A stretch of 64,000 nt of DNA from JAJDFU01 sp964641965 (GTDB taxonomy: Bacteria > Bacteroidota > Bacteroidia > Chitinophagales > Saprospiraceae): positions 124,001-188,000 of the forward strand of contig CAZXLD010000002.1 of the NCBI GenBank assembly GCA_964641965.1, written 5' to 3'. The notes beneath the pieces are model-generated. The model did no database searches. It saw nothing but the letters and a program-made list of their open reading frames with translations, and was not told the origin of the DNA. Below, piece by piece: positions 9,501 to 18,086 of the stretch (the stretch's first letter is position 1; the number at the start of each line of letters is the position of its first letter). The position numbers and the translations under genes are program-made.

Positions 9501-10051
9501 TGGTACTGGAAGAAAGTGGGGTGATATTTTCTTTTCACAAAGGCTGGCACGTTATTCAATGGGATAAGCATACCTACTTCAAAGGATTGAGCGCTGTCGG
9601 ACTCAAGGGAGTTGACTTTTTGGGATTTCACCCAAAGCATGGTCTGTTTTTGATGGAAATCAAGAATTATCGGGATCAGCCACCCCCTCCTTATCCGGAT
9701 TTGGCCTCCAATTTGATTCAAAAAGGAATGAATACAGTAGACGGAATAGATGCAGTACATTCGTTCTTGCATCGGTCAGCCTGGAGGCATAGGTTCAAGC
9801 CCTTTTGGCTCTCTATCCCCCCGTCTTGGTCTGATCGGGCTTTCTGGTATCAATTAACGGCGATCAAAAGCCGAAAGCCCCTATGCCAGTATTTGATTTG
9901 GATTGCAGGAGAAAAGATTGAACCAAACTGGAATATCGAATTGAAGCTGGAGCTCCGTTCCATGGACCTTCCCTTTGAAGTGGCTACTGGCGGTCCCACC
10001 TCCTGTCCATTTCCGAACATCGTACGTTGGTTTCCAAAAATCAAGGATTAA
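9500..10051 (+). CDS. Uncharacterised protein with PD-(D/E)XK nuclease-like motif
   Basis: A 183-residue protein that I do not recognise by name. It has no signal peptide or membrane helix. The segment around residues 37-56 has Asp39 in GVDF, a short beta hairpin, then Glu53-Ile-Lys55 in LMEIKNY. An Asp followed about 14 residues later by E-x-K after a hydrophobic strand is the active-site pattern of the PD-(D/E)XK superfamily, and the upstream Glu4/Glu5 could supply the usual N-terminal acid. The C-terminus is Trp-rich. Its ATG overlaps the AraC stop (TGATG). Nuclease activity is inferred from this motif alone. Confidence 0.55.
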   Translation: MVLEESGVIFSFHKGWHVIQWDKHTYFKGLSAVGLKGVDFLGFHPKHGLFLMEIKNYRDQPPPPYPDLASNLIQKGMNTVDGIDAVHSFLHRSAWRHRFKPFWLSIPPSWSDRAFWYQLTAIKSRKPLCQYLIWIAGEKIEPNWNIELKLELRSMDLPFEVATGGPTSCPFPNIVRWFPKIKD

Positions 10052-10052
10052 G

Positions 10053-10105
10053 GTCCGAACTCCTACGTTCGGACGTCCGACGGGGTATGGGTTCCAGGCT
10101 CGGAC
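10053..10105. repeat. Palindrome cluster built from GTCCGA/TCGGAC
   Basis: Starting two bases after the preceding stop, GTCCGAAC (10053-10060) and GTTCGGAC (10067-10074) form a perfect eight-base stem with a six-base loop. TCGGACGTCCGA at 10069-10080 is itself a 12-base perfect palindrome, and GTCCGA (10075-10080) pairs again with TCGGAC (10100-10105). No T-run follows. It may be an mRNA 3' structure, a REP-like element or a protein-binding site. Confidence 0.6.
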
Positions 10106-10254
10106 GACCGGCATCTCCTGTACGCTTTCCTTTGTTATCGACAATTCAAGGATAAGAAATTACATATCATTGGAGCCAAAATACGGTTCGATCATTCCTG
10201 CTAGAATTCAGATCAATTAAGGTTCAGTTTTGTATCAATCAATTGTTTCTCGTC

Positions 10255-11646
10255 ATGAAAACGCTTTACCGGCTTCTGCTTTTACTATCCCCATTCTCTT
10301 TAGTGGCCCAACTGAACAACCCGTTGGAGGGCTATATAATGGAGGCGCTTGAAAGCAACGTTGCCCTGAAACAAAGAAACCTCTCTTATCAACAAGCCTT
10401 ACAAGCTCTTAAAGAGGCTCGAAATCTATACTTCCCAAGTGTAGACATTAATGCGCGCTATTCGGTGGCAAGAGGAGGTCGAATTATCGAAGTGCCGGTT
10501 GGCGATTTGGTGAACCCCGTGTACGACAATTTGAATCTGATCAATCAGATCAACCAAGACAACATTCCCGATTACCCGGTAATACCTGAGTTTCCTAATA
10601 TCGAAAATGCACGGGACCCATTCCTGAGGCCTACGGAACAAGAGACCTTCATACGTGCATCTATGCCTATTTTCAATACCGCCATTATTTACAATCAAAA
10701 AATCAAAGGCAATTTAGCGGAAGCTGAACGACTTGGTGTGGACGCTTATAAAAGGGAGTTGGTCAAAGAGGTTAAAACAGCCTATTACAACTATATGAAA
10801 GCCGGGGAAGGGGTAAAACTGTTTCGGGAGGCGAGTGATCTGGTTCAAGAAAACTTGAGGACAACGGAAAGTTTGTATAAATACAATCAGATCACTCAAA
10901 ATGAATTATTTACGGCTCGTGCACAAGTTGCGCAGGTTGAGGCCGATTTGGCATTGGCAGAAAAGGAACGCAATGTAGCCCAAGCCTACTTTAACTTCTT
11001 ACTCAACCAACCTTATAATCGGATAATCCAGGAGATAGATACCGTTAATCGATTTGACCGGCCAATCGATGTTGATCGTGCCCGTGAAGTGGCTTTTCAG
11101 GGCAGGGAAGAGTTGCAGCAATTTAATTATCTGATAGCAGCTACGGAACAAGATGTAAAACGGAATAAAGCAACTTACCTGCCGGAAGTGAACCTGGCCT
11201 TGGACTATGGAATTCAGGGTACGAGTTATGACCTCTCTGATCCGGATGCCGATTTCTTTCAAGGGTCTGTTTTGATGCGGTGGACCTTATTTGATGCTTC
11301 CAACAGGAACCGAACCCAGCAAGCCCGCCTTGAAAAGGACCGGTTGATCCAGCAAAAAGAGGAGACGCGCCTCCAGATCGGCTTGCAAGTAGTAGAGGCT
11401 TGGTATGAATTGGATGCAGCTAGCAAGGTGGTGGATAATACCCGCTTGGAAGAGGCTGCTTCCCGAGAGGCGTTTCGATTGGTCCGCCGGCGATATCAGC
11501 AGGGACTGGATAATCAAGTCACCTTTATTGAAGCGCGTACCCGCCTAACCCGTTCGGGCTTGCAACGGATTATAGCAACCTATGACTATCAAATTCAACT
11601 GGCGGAACTGGAGCGGGCAACTGCATTTTACACTTTCAACAACTAG
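10255..11646 (+). CDS. TolC-family outer membrane efflux channel
   Basis: Outer-membrane exit duct of a tripartite pump. The ATG at 10255 begins a clean signal peptide (MKTLYRLLLLLSPFSLVAQ); an in-frame TTG at 10243 is a less likely start. The 463-residue product shows the duplicated helical layout of the family: long amphipathic helices rich in Ala, Glu and Gln, with LYKYNQITQNELFTARAQ in the first half and RRRYQQGLDNQVTFIEA in the second half. It lies 45 bases before the adaptor gene and leads a TolC-adaptor-pump operon. Confidence 0.9.
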   Translation: MKTLYRLLLLLSPFSLVAQLNNPLEGYIMEALESNVALKQRNLSYQQALQALKEARNLYFPSVDINARYSVARGGRIIEVPVGDLVNPVYDNLNLINQINQDNIPDYPVIPEFPNIENARDPFLRPTEQETFIRASMPIFNTAIIYNQKIKGNLAEAERLGVDAYKRELVKEVKTAYYNYMKAGEGVKLFREASDLVQENLRTTESLYKYNQITQNELFTARAQVAQVEADLALAEKERNVAQAYFNFLLNQPYNRIIQEIDTVNRFDRPIDVDRAREVAFQGREELQQFNYLIAATEQDVKRNKATYLPEVNLALDYGIQGTSYDLSDPDADFFQGSVLMRWTLFDASNRNRTQQARLEKDRLIQQKEETRLQIGLQVVEAWYELDAASKVVDNTRLEEAASREAFRLVRRRYQQGLDNQVTFIEARTRLTRSGLQRIIATYDYQIQLAELERATAFYTFNN

Positions 11647-11690
11647 GGTATCCTTTTCGCTAAAACAGCTTTCCATATCTATTCAATATC

Positions 11691-12851
11691 ATGAAAAACT
11701 TTCCTTTCATTCCAACTTCTTTCGCCTATTATCTGGTGCTAAGTTCCATTTCCATCCCCTTGTGGTGGTCTTGTAATAGTGGAGGAGCTACTGACCTGGA
11801 TACAACCCAATCCAAAGCTGCAGTAAAAAAGGTTCTTACGGTCGCAGCAGACGAAGGGAAATTTAGAACAACAGTCACCGCTACCGGCCAACTGGCCAGC
11901 AAAGAAGAAGCCCGGCTTAGCTTTAAGACGGGAGGTATAATTCGCCGGATCCTGGTCCAGGAGGGGCAGGTAGTTAAAAAGGATCAGCTATTGGCCGAAC
12001 TGGATTTGGATGAAATAGAAGCCCAGGCTCAACAGTCCAGATTAGGCGTAAAGCAAGCCAGGGTACAAGTTGAGAATGCGCAGTTAGGGCTGGAGAAAGC
12101 TCAGCGAGATTATGATAATATCAAGGGTTTATTCGAGGATAGCGTGGCCACGGAAGAGCAGTTAAAAGATACCTGGACGATACTGAATAATGCAATCAAC
12201 CAGGTAGATGCTGCAGAGGCTGGCTTCAAATTTGCTGAAAAATCGGTTGAGGTAGCTGAATTTAATCTTCGGTACTCAAAAATAATTGCTCCCTCCAGAG
12301 GGACGATTCTGGCAAAACGGGCGGAAGTCAATGAATTGGCTGCTCCGGGGCGCGAAATCTTTTTGTTTGGGTCAAATGAAAAGGCGAAAGTTATCCGAGT
12401 AAATATCACGGATAAGGACATCATCTATATTGCCTTGCGGGACTCAGCTTCTATTCAGTTTGATGCTTATCCCGATCACGCCTTTCAAGGGATAGTCCGG
12501 GAGGTATCCAGTAAAGCAGACCCTTACACAAATACCTTCGAAGTTGAGGTAGAAGTATTACCGGAGGGGCGAAAGCTGCTTTCCGGATTCATTGGAAAAG
12601 TGATGATCAAGACACAACATCTGGACCCGGTAGTTCGGATCCCAATAGATGCTTTGATCAGTGCAGATGGCAATGAGGGGGTGATCTATGTAGAGAAGAA
12701 TAGTCGGGTGCGAGCACGTAGAATTCGCATCCTGCAAATTCAGGAATCCTATTTATTGGTCCAGTCTGGCATTGAACCGGGAGATCAGGTTGTAGTAGAA
12801 GGGGGAAGCTATCTGGAAGAAAATGATTCAGTGTTGATCGGAGGCCGATAA
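11691..12851 (+). CDS. RND efflux periplasmic adaptor (membrane fusion protein)
   Basis: A 386-residue HlyD/AcrA-type adaptor linking the pump to the TolC-like channel. A hydrophobic N-terminal segment ends in WWSC-NSGG, a probable lipoprotein attachment cysteine although the residues before it deviate from a strict lipobox. A biotinyl-lipoyl half motif (ASKEEARLSFKTGGIIRRI) precedes a helical hairpin of about 80 residues, then the second lipoyl half (KIIAPSRGTIL), a beta-barrel (VRVNITDKD) and a membrane-proximal domain. It sits between the channel and pump genes. Confidence 0.92.
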   Translation: MKNFPFIPTSFAYYLVLSSISIPLWWSCNSGGATDLDTTQSKAAVKKVLTVAADEGKFRTTVTATGQLASKEEARLSFKTGGIIRRILVQEGQVVKKDQLLAELDLDEIEAQAQQSRLGVKQARVQVENAQLGLEKAQRDYDNIKGLFEDSVATEEQLKDTWTILNNAINQVDAAEAGFKFAEKSVEVAEFNLRYSKIIAPSRGTILAKRAEVNELAAPGREIFLFGSNEKAKVIRVNITDKDIIYIALRDSASIQFDAYPDHAFQGIVREVSSKADPYTNTFEVEVEVLPEGRKLLSGFIGKVMIKTQHLDPVVRIPIDALISADGNEGVIYVEKNSRVRARRIRILQIQESYLLVQSGIEPGDQVVVEGGSYLEENDSVLIGGR

Positions 12852-12917
12852 GCACCAAAGAGTGGTCCCAGTCTAGAATTAGGGAATCTGTCCCAAAATC
12901 ATTGTAAGCCAATTCTT

Positions 12918-15900
12918 ATGAATATAGCCAAGTTTGCCATAACCAATTATCCTTTTACCCTGACGGTTTTTACCCTGTTTTTGGTCTTGGGGATCGGGTC
13001 TTTGATCAGTATGCCCCAACGCGAGGATCCCAAGCTGGAAATTGCAGAGGTATTAGTAATTGCAGTTTATCCCGGGGCAAGTCCGGAAGATATTGAAAGT
13101 CAGGTAGTCGACCCTTTAGAAGAAGCGATAAATGAACTGGATGACCTCAAGGAAGTGAATACCACTATTCGAGATGGCGTAGCCATTACCAATGTTGAAT
13201 TTGACTTTGGCGTAGATTCTGATGAGAAGTTGGATGATGTCCAACGGCAAATAAACAATACGCGGGAAGAGCTTCCGGAAGGTATTTATCAGATTGACGT
13301 CCGGAAGATCACTACCAGTACGGTTACGGTTTTGCAGTTGGCTGTGGTATCCGGGTCAGCTGGATATGACGAGCTGGAAAGAGAGGCTGACCGGATCAAA
13401 AAAATGATTGAGAAGGTGGACGGGGTCCGAAAGGTGGAAGTAGAAGCTTATCCGGAGCAAGAGGTGCGCTTGGCGCTGGATCCGGTGAAGATGGAGCAGA
13501 TGAGGATCTCCATCAGTGCAGTTGAACAGGCTATCCAAAGCAACAATGCCAATATTCCCGGTGGTGCGGTAAAAGTATCAAATAAGGTATTCAACATAAA
13601 GACCTCCGGAGCCTATGAGAACTTGGAGGAAATTCGAAATACAGTGGTAGGGGCGAATAATGGTAAGCTGGTTTACCTGAAGAATATTGCCGAAGTCTTC
13701 TTCGCGTTTGAGGATGATCGTTGGCTGGCCCGATACAATGGTTCTCCGGCAGTCTACATTAATGTCCAGCAAAAAGATGAGTTCAATATTTACGATGTCA
13801 TCCAACCTATACAAGACAAATTGGACCAATGGACACTCCCTAATGATATGCAGGTGGTATCTGTTTTTGATCAGTCAGAAGGCGTCCGGACCCGAGTCAA
13901 TGGATTTTTGGGGAATCTGTTGCAAGGGATTTTACTTGTAGGTGTAATTATATTTCTTGTGCTGGGGTTTCGATCCGCTTCCATCGTTATGTTAGCCATT
14001 CCCCTTTCCATTCTGATTGGCCTTTTCCTGGTAGAACAACAAGGCTACGCCCTACAACAAATGTCTATCGCCGGTTTGGTAGTCGCCCTGGGTCTTTTAG
14101 TGGATAATTCGATAGCCATTATTGAAAATATTGAACGCTATCTCGGAATGGGGTATAACCGGGCAGAGGCAGCCATTAAGGGAACCAACCAATTGACTGG
14201 CCCCATAATTAGTGCCACACTTACTACGGTTTTCGCCTTCGTCCCGATTGTGCTGATGCCCGATGTAACAGGAGCTTTTATAAAGGCACTCCCAATTACC
14301 GTAATTGCTACCCTTTTAGCTTCTCTGGTCATTGCCCTAACGCTCACACCTCTGATTTCAAGTCGGTTTTTGAAAGAAAGGGTAAGCGGTAAACCAGCAA
14401 ATGAAACCTGGTTTTTTCGTCAGATGAAGCGATTTGTAGAGGGGCCTTATCGAGTTACCTTGCGTTGGGCGTTGAATCACCGATTGGCCACCGTTTTAAT
14501 TGCCACCATTAGTCTGGTAGGTGCTTTTTCTTTATTCCCTATGGTGGGAGTTACCTTTTTCCCAAAGGCAGAAAAACCACAGTTCCGAATTACAATAAGT
14601 CTTCCAAATGGAAGTAATCTGGATGCAACCGACAAGGCTGTTCGTTATGTTGAACAGGTCTTGGCTGAACGCGAGGAGGTTCGATCCTATGCCGCTAACG
14701 TAGGACATGGAAACCCGAGGATATACTACAATGTGGTCTCGAACAACTATTCCAACTCTTTCGGAGAAATATTCGTCCGGCTCAAGGAATATGATGTAGA
14801 TCGGTTTTATCTGCTATTGGATGAATTACGCGAAGAGCTCTCCTCTTATCCGGGCGCTCGTATTGATGTGCGTGAATTTGTGCAAGGCCCTCCATCAGAA
14901 GCGCCGGTAGCAATAAAAATCTATGGGGATGATTTGGATAAGCTCCGGAGCTATGCCCAGCAGGTGGAGAATATTGTTCGAGAGACCGAAGGGGCGATAA
15001 ACGTAGACAATCCGTTGCGCACTAACAGCACAGACCTCTATTTTCGGATTAACCGCGATAAAGCCATGATGCTTGGTGTGCCGGTATTTGCAGTGGATAA
15101 TACCGTGCGTACTTTTGTTAATGGTTCTTCAATTGGCACGTATAGGGATGAAGAGGGGGAGGACTACCCGATAGTCATGCGATATAACTTTGAGGACCGG
15201 TTTCAGTTACCCGATTTTGACGAAATCAGCGTAGAAAGCGTCACCGGGCGATTTGTACCGATCAAACAATTGGCTGGAATTGAGTTTAAGGAGGCTCCCA
15301 GCCGCATTTCCCATTTAGACTACGATCGGACAGCTACCATCCTGGCAGATCTGGGCAAAGGATACAATTTGGATCCCGTAGTGGAACGGATCCAAGCTAA
15401 AATGGATCAACTATCCTGGGAGAATGGCTATCGGTACGAATTTAAAGGAGACCTGGAAAGTCGTAACGAATCCTTCGGGGGTATGGGCGTGGCTTCCATC
15501 ATCGCCTTGGTACTTATTTTGGGGGTTTTAATTATTCAATTCAAGTCCTTTTCTCAACCCCTGATTATTTTTTCAGCGCTTCCTCTGGCCATGATCGGTT
15601 CCATTCTGGCCTTATTATTCACGGGCATTCCCTTTTCTTTTACTGGATTTATCGGCCTGACCAGTCTGATCGGAATTGCAATCAACAACTCCATTGTGCT
15701 GGTCGATTTCGCCAATGAGGAGCTCCAAAATGGAGCAAGCGTAGAAGAGGCTGTTCAGCGTGCCGGAGAGGTACGATTTATCCCAATTGTACTCACCACT
15801 CTGACCACGATATTAGGGCTTTTACCCTTGACACTGGCAGGGGGGTCGCTTTGGGCACCTATGGGATGGGTAATTATTGGAGGGCTGCTCACCTCTACGA

Positions 15901-15974
15901 CTTTTGTATTGTTGTTGGTGCCGGTTCTATACCGCTTGTTTACCCGAAAAACTAAAATCTCTATCCAGTCCTAA
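12918..15974 (+). CDS. RND multidrug-type efflux pump
   Basis: A 1018-residue inner-membrane transporter with the duplicated AcrB-type layout: one helix, a large periplasmic loop, six helices, then the same again. Proton-relay helix 4 reads GLLVDNSIAIIENI, with Asp396 present but Asn397 in place of the second Asp found in AcrB. The porter domains and the second-half motif GIAINNSIVLVDFANEE are intact. The substrate is unknown; absence of the Met and His clusters of CusA argues against heavy metals. Last gene of the efflux operon, followed by a hairpin. Confidence 0.92.
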   Translation: MNIAKFAITNYPFTLTVFTLFLVLGIGSLISMPQREDPKLEIAEVLVIAVYPGASPEDIESQVVDPLEEAINELDDLKEVNTTIRDGVAITNVEFDFGVDSDEKLDDVQRQINNTREELPEGIYQIDVRKITTSTVTVLQLAVVSGSAGYDELEREADRIKKMIEKVDGVRKVEVEAYPEQEVRLALDPVKMEQMRISISAVEQAIQSNNANIPGGAVKVSNKVFNIKTSGAYENLEEIRNTVVGANNGKLVYLKNIAEVFFAFEDDRWLARYNGSPAVYINVQQKDEFNIYDVIQPIQDKLDQWTLPNDMQVVSVFDQSEGVRTRVNGFLGNLLQGILLVGVIIFLVLGFRSASIVMLAIPLSILIGLFLVEQQGYALQQMSIAGLVVALGLLVDNSIAIIENIERYLGMGYNRAEAAIKGTNQLTGPIISATLTTVFAFVPIVLMPDVTGAFIKALPITVIATLLASLVIALTLTPLISSRFLKERVSGKPANETWFFRQMKRFVEGPYRVTLRWALNHRLATVLIATISLVGAFSLFPMVGVTFFPKAEKPQFRITISLPNGSNLDATDKAVRYVEQVLAEREEVRSYAANVGHGNPRIYYNVVSNNYSNSFGEIFVRLKEYDVDRFYLLLDELREELSSYPGARIDVREFVQGPPSEAPVAIKIYGDDLDKLRSYAQQVENIVRETEGAINVDNPLRTNSTDLYFRINRDKAMMLGVPVFAVDNTVRTFVNGSSIGTYRDEEGEDYPIVMRYNFEDRFQLPDFDEISVESVTGRFVPIKQLAGIEFKEAPSRISHLDYDRTATILADLGKGYNLDPVVERIQAKMDQLSWENGYRYEFKGDLESRNESFGGMGVASIIALVLILGVLIIQFKSFSQPLIIFSALPLAMIGSILALLFTGIPFSFTGFIGLTSLIGIAINNSIVLVDFANEELQNGASVEEAVQRAGEVRFIPIVLTTLTTILGLLPLTLAGGSLWAPMGWVIIGGLLTSTTFVLLLVPVLYRLFTRKTKISIQS

Positions 15975-15983
15975 CAGAAATCC

Positions 15984-16012
15984 ACCCGGTCCTGAATAGG
16001 GCCGGGTCTTTT
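15984..16012 (+). terminator. Terminator after the efflux operon
   Basis: Nine-base stem ACCCGGTCC/GGGCCGGGT with one G-U pair (15984-15992 and 15999-16007), six-base loop, followed by CTTTT. The T-run is short, so strength is moderate. Confidence 0.65.
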
Positions 16013-16043
16013 ACTATCTTGCCTTTTTCCTAAGCAAGATCAC

Positions 16044-17048
16044 ATGAAGGCCATCATACCCGTGGCAGGGGCGGGCACTCGGCTTCGACCTCTGACCTAT
16101 ACCAATCCGAAACCCCTTATACCTGTTGCTGGTAAGCCAATCATTTCTTTCCTGATTGAGCGCTTAATGGAAGCAGGCATAGAGGATTTCATTTTTGTAA
16201 TTGGTTATCTGGGGGAAAAGATCAAGGACTTTGTTGAACAGACCTATCCTAGCTTAAATAAGGAGTTTGTTACTCAGGAGGAACGGTTGGGATCTGCTCA
16301 CGCCCTTTGGGTGGCCAGAGATCACTTTAAAGAGGCTGACGAGGTATATATATTTTTCGGAGATGTGATAATCGATGTGGACATGCATCGAGTGGTTGAA
16401 TTTCCGGCTTCCTGTGTCGGAGTGAGCAAGGTTAGCCAGCCTTGGGAATATGGCGTGGTTGAATATGGGGACGATGGCTGGATTGCCCGGGTGGTTGAAA
16501 AGCCTAAAATTCCCAAGTCAGATCTTGCCATGGTTGGCCTGTACAAAATTACAGAAGCAGAAGCGCTGGTAGAGGCTCTGGATTTTAATGTAACCAATAA
16601 CATTCGCTCTTATGGTGAATTTCCTTTGACCGACGCACTGATGCGGATGATCGAAAGAGGAATTAAAATAGGCACCTTCTCGGTAGATAACTGGTTCAAC
16701 TGTGGAAAAAAAGAAGTGCTACTCGAAACGAACGCTATCTTATTGGACCGAGAAGGCTATGCTTCTGCCAATCTGCCTACCTTCGATAATTCCATTATTA
16801 TCGATCCGGTAAGTATTGGAGAAGGCTGTCAAATCGTCAATTCCATTGTAGGGCCCCATGTTACCCTGGGGCAGAATACCGTAATTGATCGAGCCATTAT
16901 TCGAAACTCTATCATTGGAAATTATGCGTCGATCTCAGATGTGGTGTTAAATGCATCTGTGGTTGGCAATGACACCTCTATCAAAGGGCTGCGCCAAAGC
17001 CTGAATATTGGAGATAACACGGAAATTGACTTCAGCCAAAAAGATTAG
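16044..17048 (+). CDS. Sugar-1-phosphate nucleotidyltransferase
   Basis: A 334-residue enzyme that couples a sugar 1-phosphate to a nucleotide for cell-surface glycan synthesis. The N-terminal Rossmann-like domain has the nucleotide-binding loop GAGTRLRP at residues 9-16, Lys23 in the NPKP segment, and the metal-binding GD at 106-107. From about residue 250 a left-handed beta-helix of hexapeptide repeats follows (IIDPVSIGEGCQIVNSIVG). The domain order resembles RmlA-long or GlmU-type and archaeal-like thymidylyltransferases. Which sugar or nucleotide is used cannot be told. It ends 20 bases from the convergent dehalogenase gene. Confidence 0.88.
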   Translation: MKAIIPVAGAGTRLRPLTYTNPKPLIPVAGKPIISFLIERLMEAGIEDFIFVIGYLGEKIKDFVEQTYPSLNKEFVTQEERLGSAHALWVARDHFKEADEVYIFFGDVIIDVDMHRVVEFPASCVGVSKVSQPWEYGVVEYGDDGWIARVVEKPKIPKSDLAMVGLYKITEAEALVEALDFNVTNNIRSYGEFPLTDALMRMIERGIKIGTFSVDNWFNCGKKEVLLETNAILLDREGYASANLPTFDNSIIIDPVSIGEGCQIVNSIVGPHVTLGQNTVIDRAIIRNSIIGNYASISDVVLNASVVGNDTSIKGLRQSLNIGDNTEIDFSQKD

Positions 17049-17068
17049 GGCGTGTCCAACTTCCCCTG

Positions 17069-17962
17069 CTACCCTAGCCGTTGATGCCACTCTGCTAGCT
17101 TTTCACCGATTAAATGGGGATTATCCTCCTGCAGGTAGTGAAGTCCTGGGCCGATATTGATGGCTTCGGTATTTGGAAAATGGTTCTCGATCCAGGTTGC
17201 TGATTTGATATTGATCAAGCCGCCCGGTTCAGCATAAAACAAAAGCTTGGGGATCTGTGATTCCTGCAGCCAAACATTGTAGGCGGCTACTGCCTCATGG
17301 ACGTCTGTGGGTTTACCATCAATTGGAATTTCTTCCGGCCACACTCGAATAGGCTTTCGACTCTTAACCGTGGGATATGGAGCATTGTACTGCGCAATCT
17401 CTTCCGGTCTTAGTGTACGGACGATAGCCCCCGGCATAAGTTGACTGATGAAAAAGTTTCCAACACTTATCATAAACCATCCGATGTATGGAGTACGCAT
17501 CAATCGGAACCCAAGTCGATAACCCGACGGGAATTGGCTCCAGGAAGTAGGTTGGAAAATAGCTTCCATAAAGGCTATTCCTTTGATGTGGTCCGGGTGC
17601 TGGTGCGCATAATGAAAACCCAAGCCGGAGCCCCAATCATGAATGACAAGTGTAATGTTGGTCAAGTCCAATTGCTCAATGAAAGCGGATAGGTAGGCAT
17701 AGTGATCAAAGAATCGGTATGGGATATCGGGTTTATCTGATTGACCCATGCCAATTAGATCGGGAGCGATACACCTTCCTTGTTCCGCCAAATAGGGGAT
17801 TATATTTCTCCATAAGTAAGCCGAGGTAGGGTTGCCATGGAGGAAAAGGATGGGATCGCCAGCTCCTTCATCAATATAATGCATGTTGGAACCATGGACT
17901 TCGAGGTAATGCGATGAAAACGGAAAGGCGGTACTAATGGGCGGTTGGGTTGAGCTTGCCAT
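17069..17962 (-). CDS. Haloalkane dehalogenase (alpha/beta hydrolase)
   Basis: A 297-residue alpha/beta hydrolase with every hallmark of haloalkane dehalogenase subfamily II, which hydrolyses a carbon-halogen bond to an alcohol. The oxyanion/halide loop is HGNPTS with Asn44; the nucleophile is Asp109 followed by halide-binding Trp110 (IHDWGSGLG); the catalytic acid is probably Glu133 (FMEAIF); the base is His275 (GLHYLQED). The cap domain lies at about 135-215. No signal peptide. The sole upstream regulatory mark is a TetR-like operator next to a near-consensus promoter. Natural substrate is unknown. Confidence 0.9.
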   Translation of the reverse strand: MASSTQPPISTAFPFSSHYLEVHGSNMHYIDEGAGDPILFLHGNPTSAYLWRNIIPYLAEQGRCIAPDLIGMGQSDKPDIPYRFFDHYAYLSAFIEQLDLTNITLVIHDWGSGLGFHYAHQHPDHIKGIAFMEAIFQPTSWSQFPSGYRLGFRLMRTPYIGWFMISVGNFFISQLMPGAIVRTLRPEEIAQYNAPYPTVKSRKPIRVWPEEIPIDGKPTDVHEAVAAYNVWLQESQIPKLLFYAEPGGLINIKSATWIENHFPNTEAINIGPGLHYLQEDNPHLIGEKLAEWHQRLG

Positions 17963-18001
17963 AATAGATTAAAGTATTGATCCCCATCAATGTACAAAAA
18001 T

Positions 18002-18017
18002 TAGACTGATTGGTCTA
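18002..18017 (-). promoter_or_regulatory. TetR-type operator candidate upstream of the dehalogenase gene
   Basis: TAGACTGATTGGTCTA is a 16-base near-palindrome with TAGAC/GTCTA arms, the form of many TetR/AcrR operators. On the minus strand it abuts TAATTTTTG (18003-17995), one base longer than the -7 consensus TAnnTTTG, whose G is 33 bases from the ATG. A repressor bound here would block RNA polymerase. Confidence 0.55.
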
Positions 18018-18086
18018 TTTTTGAATAATGAATTTATCTGATTGTCGGGGTGCGGATCAATCTGCAATTTCTGAATGCTTCCAAGG

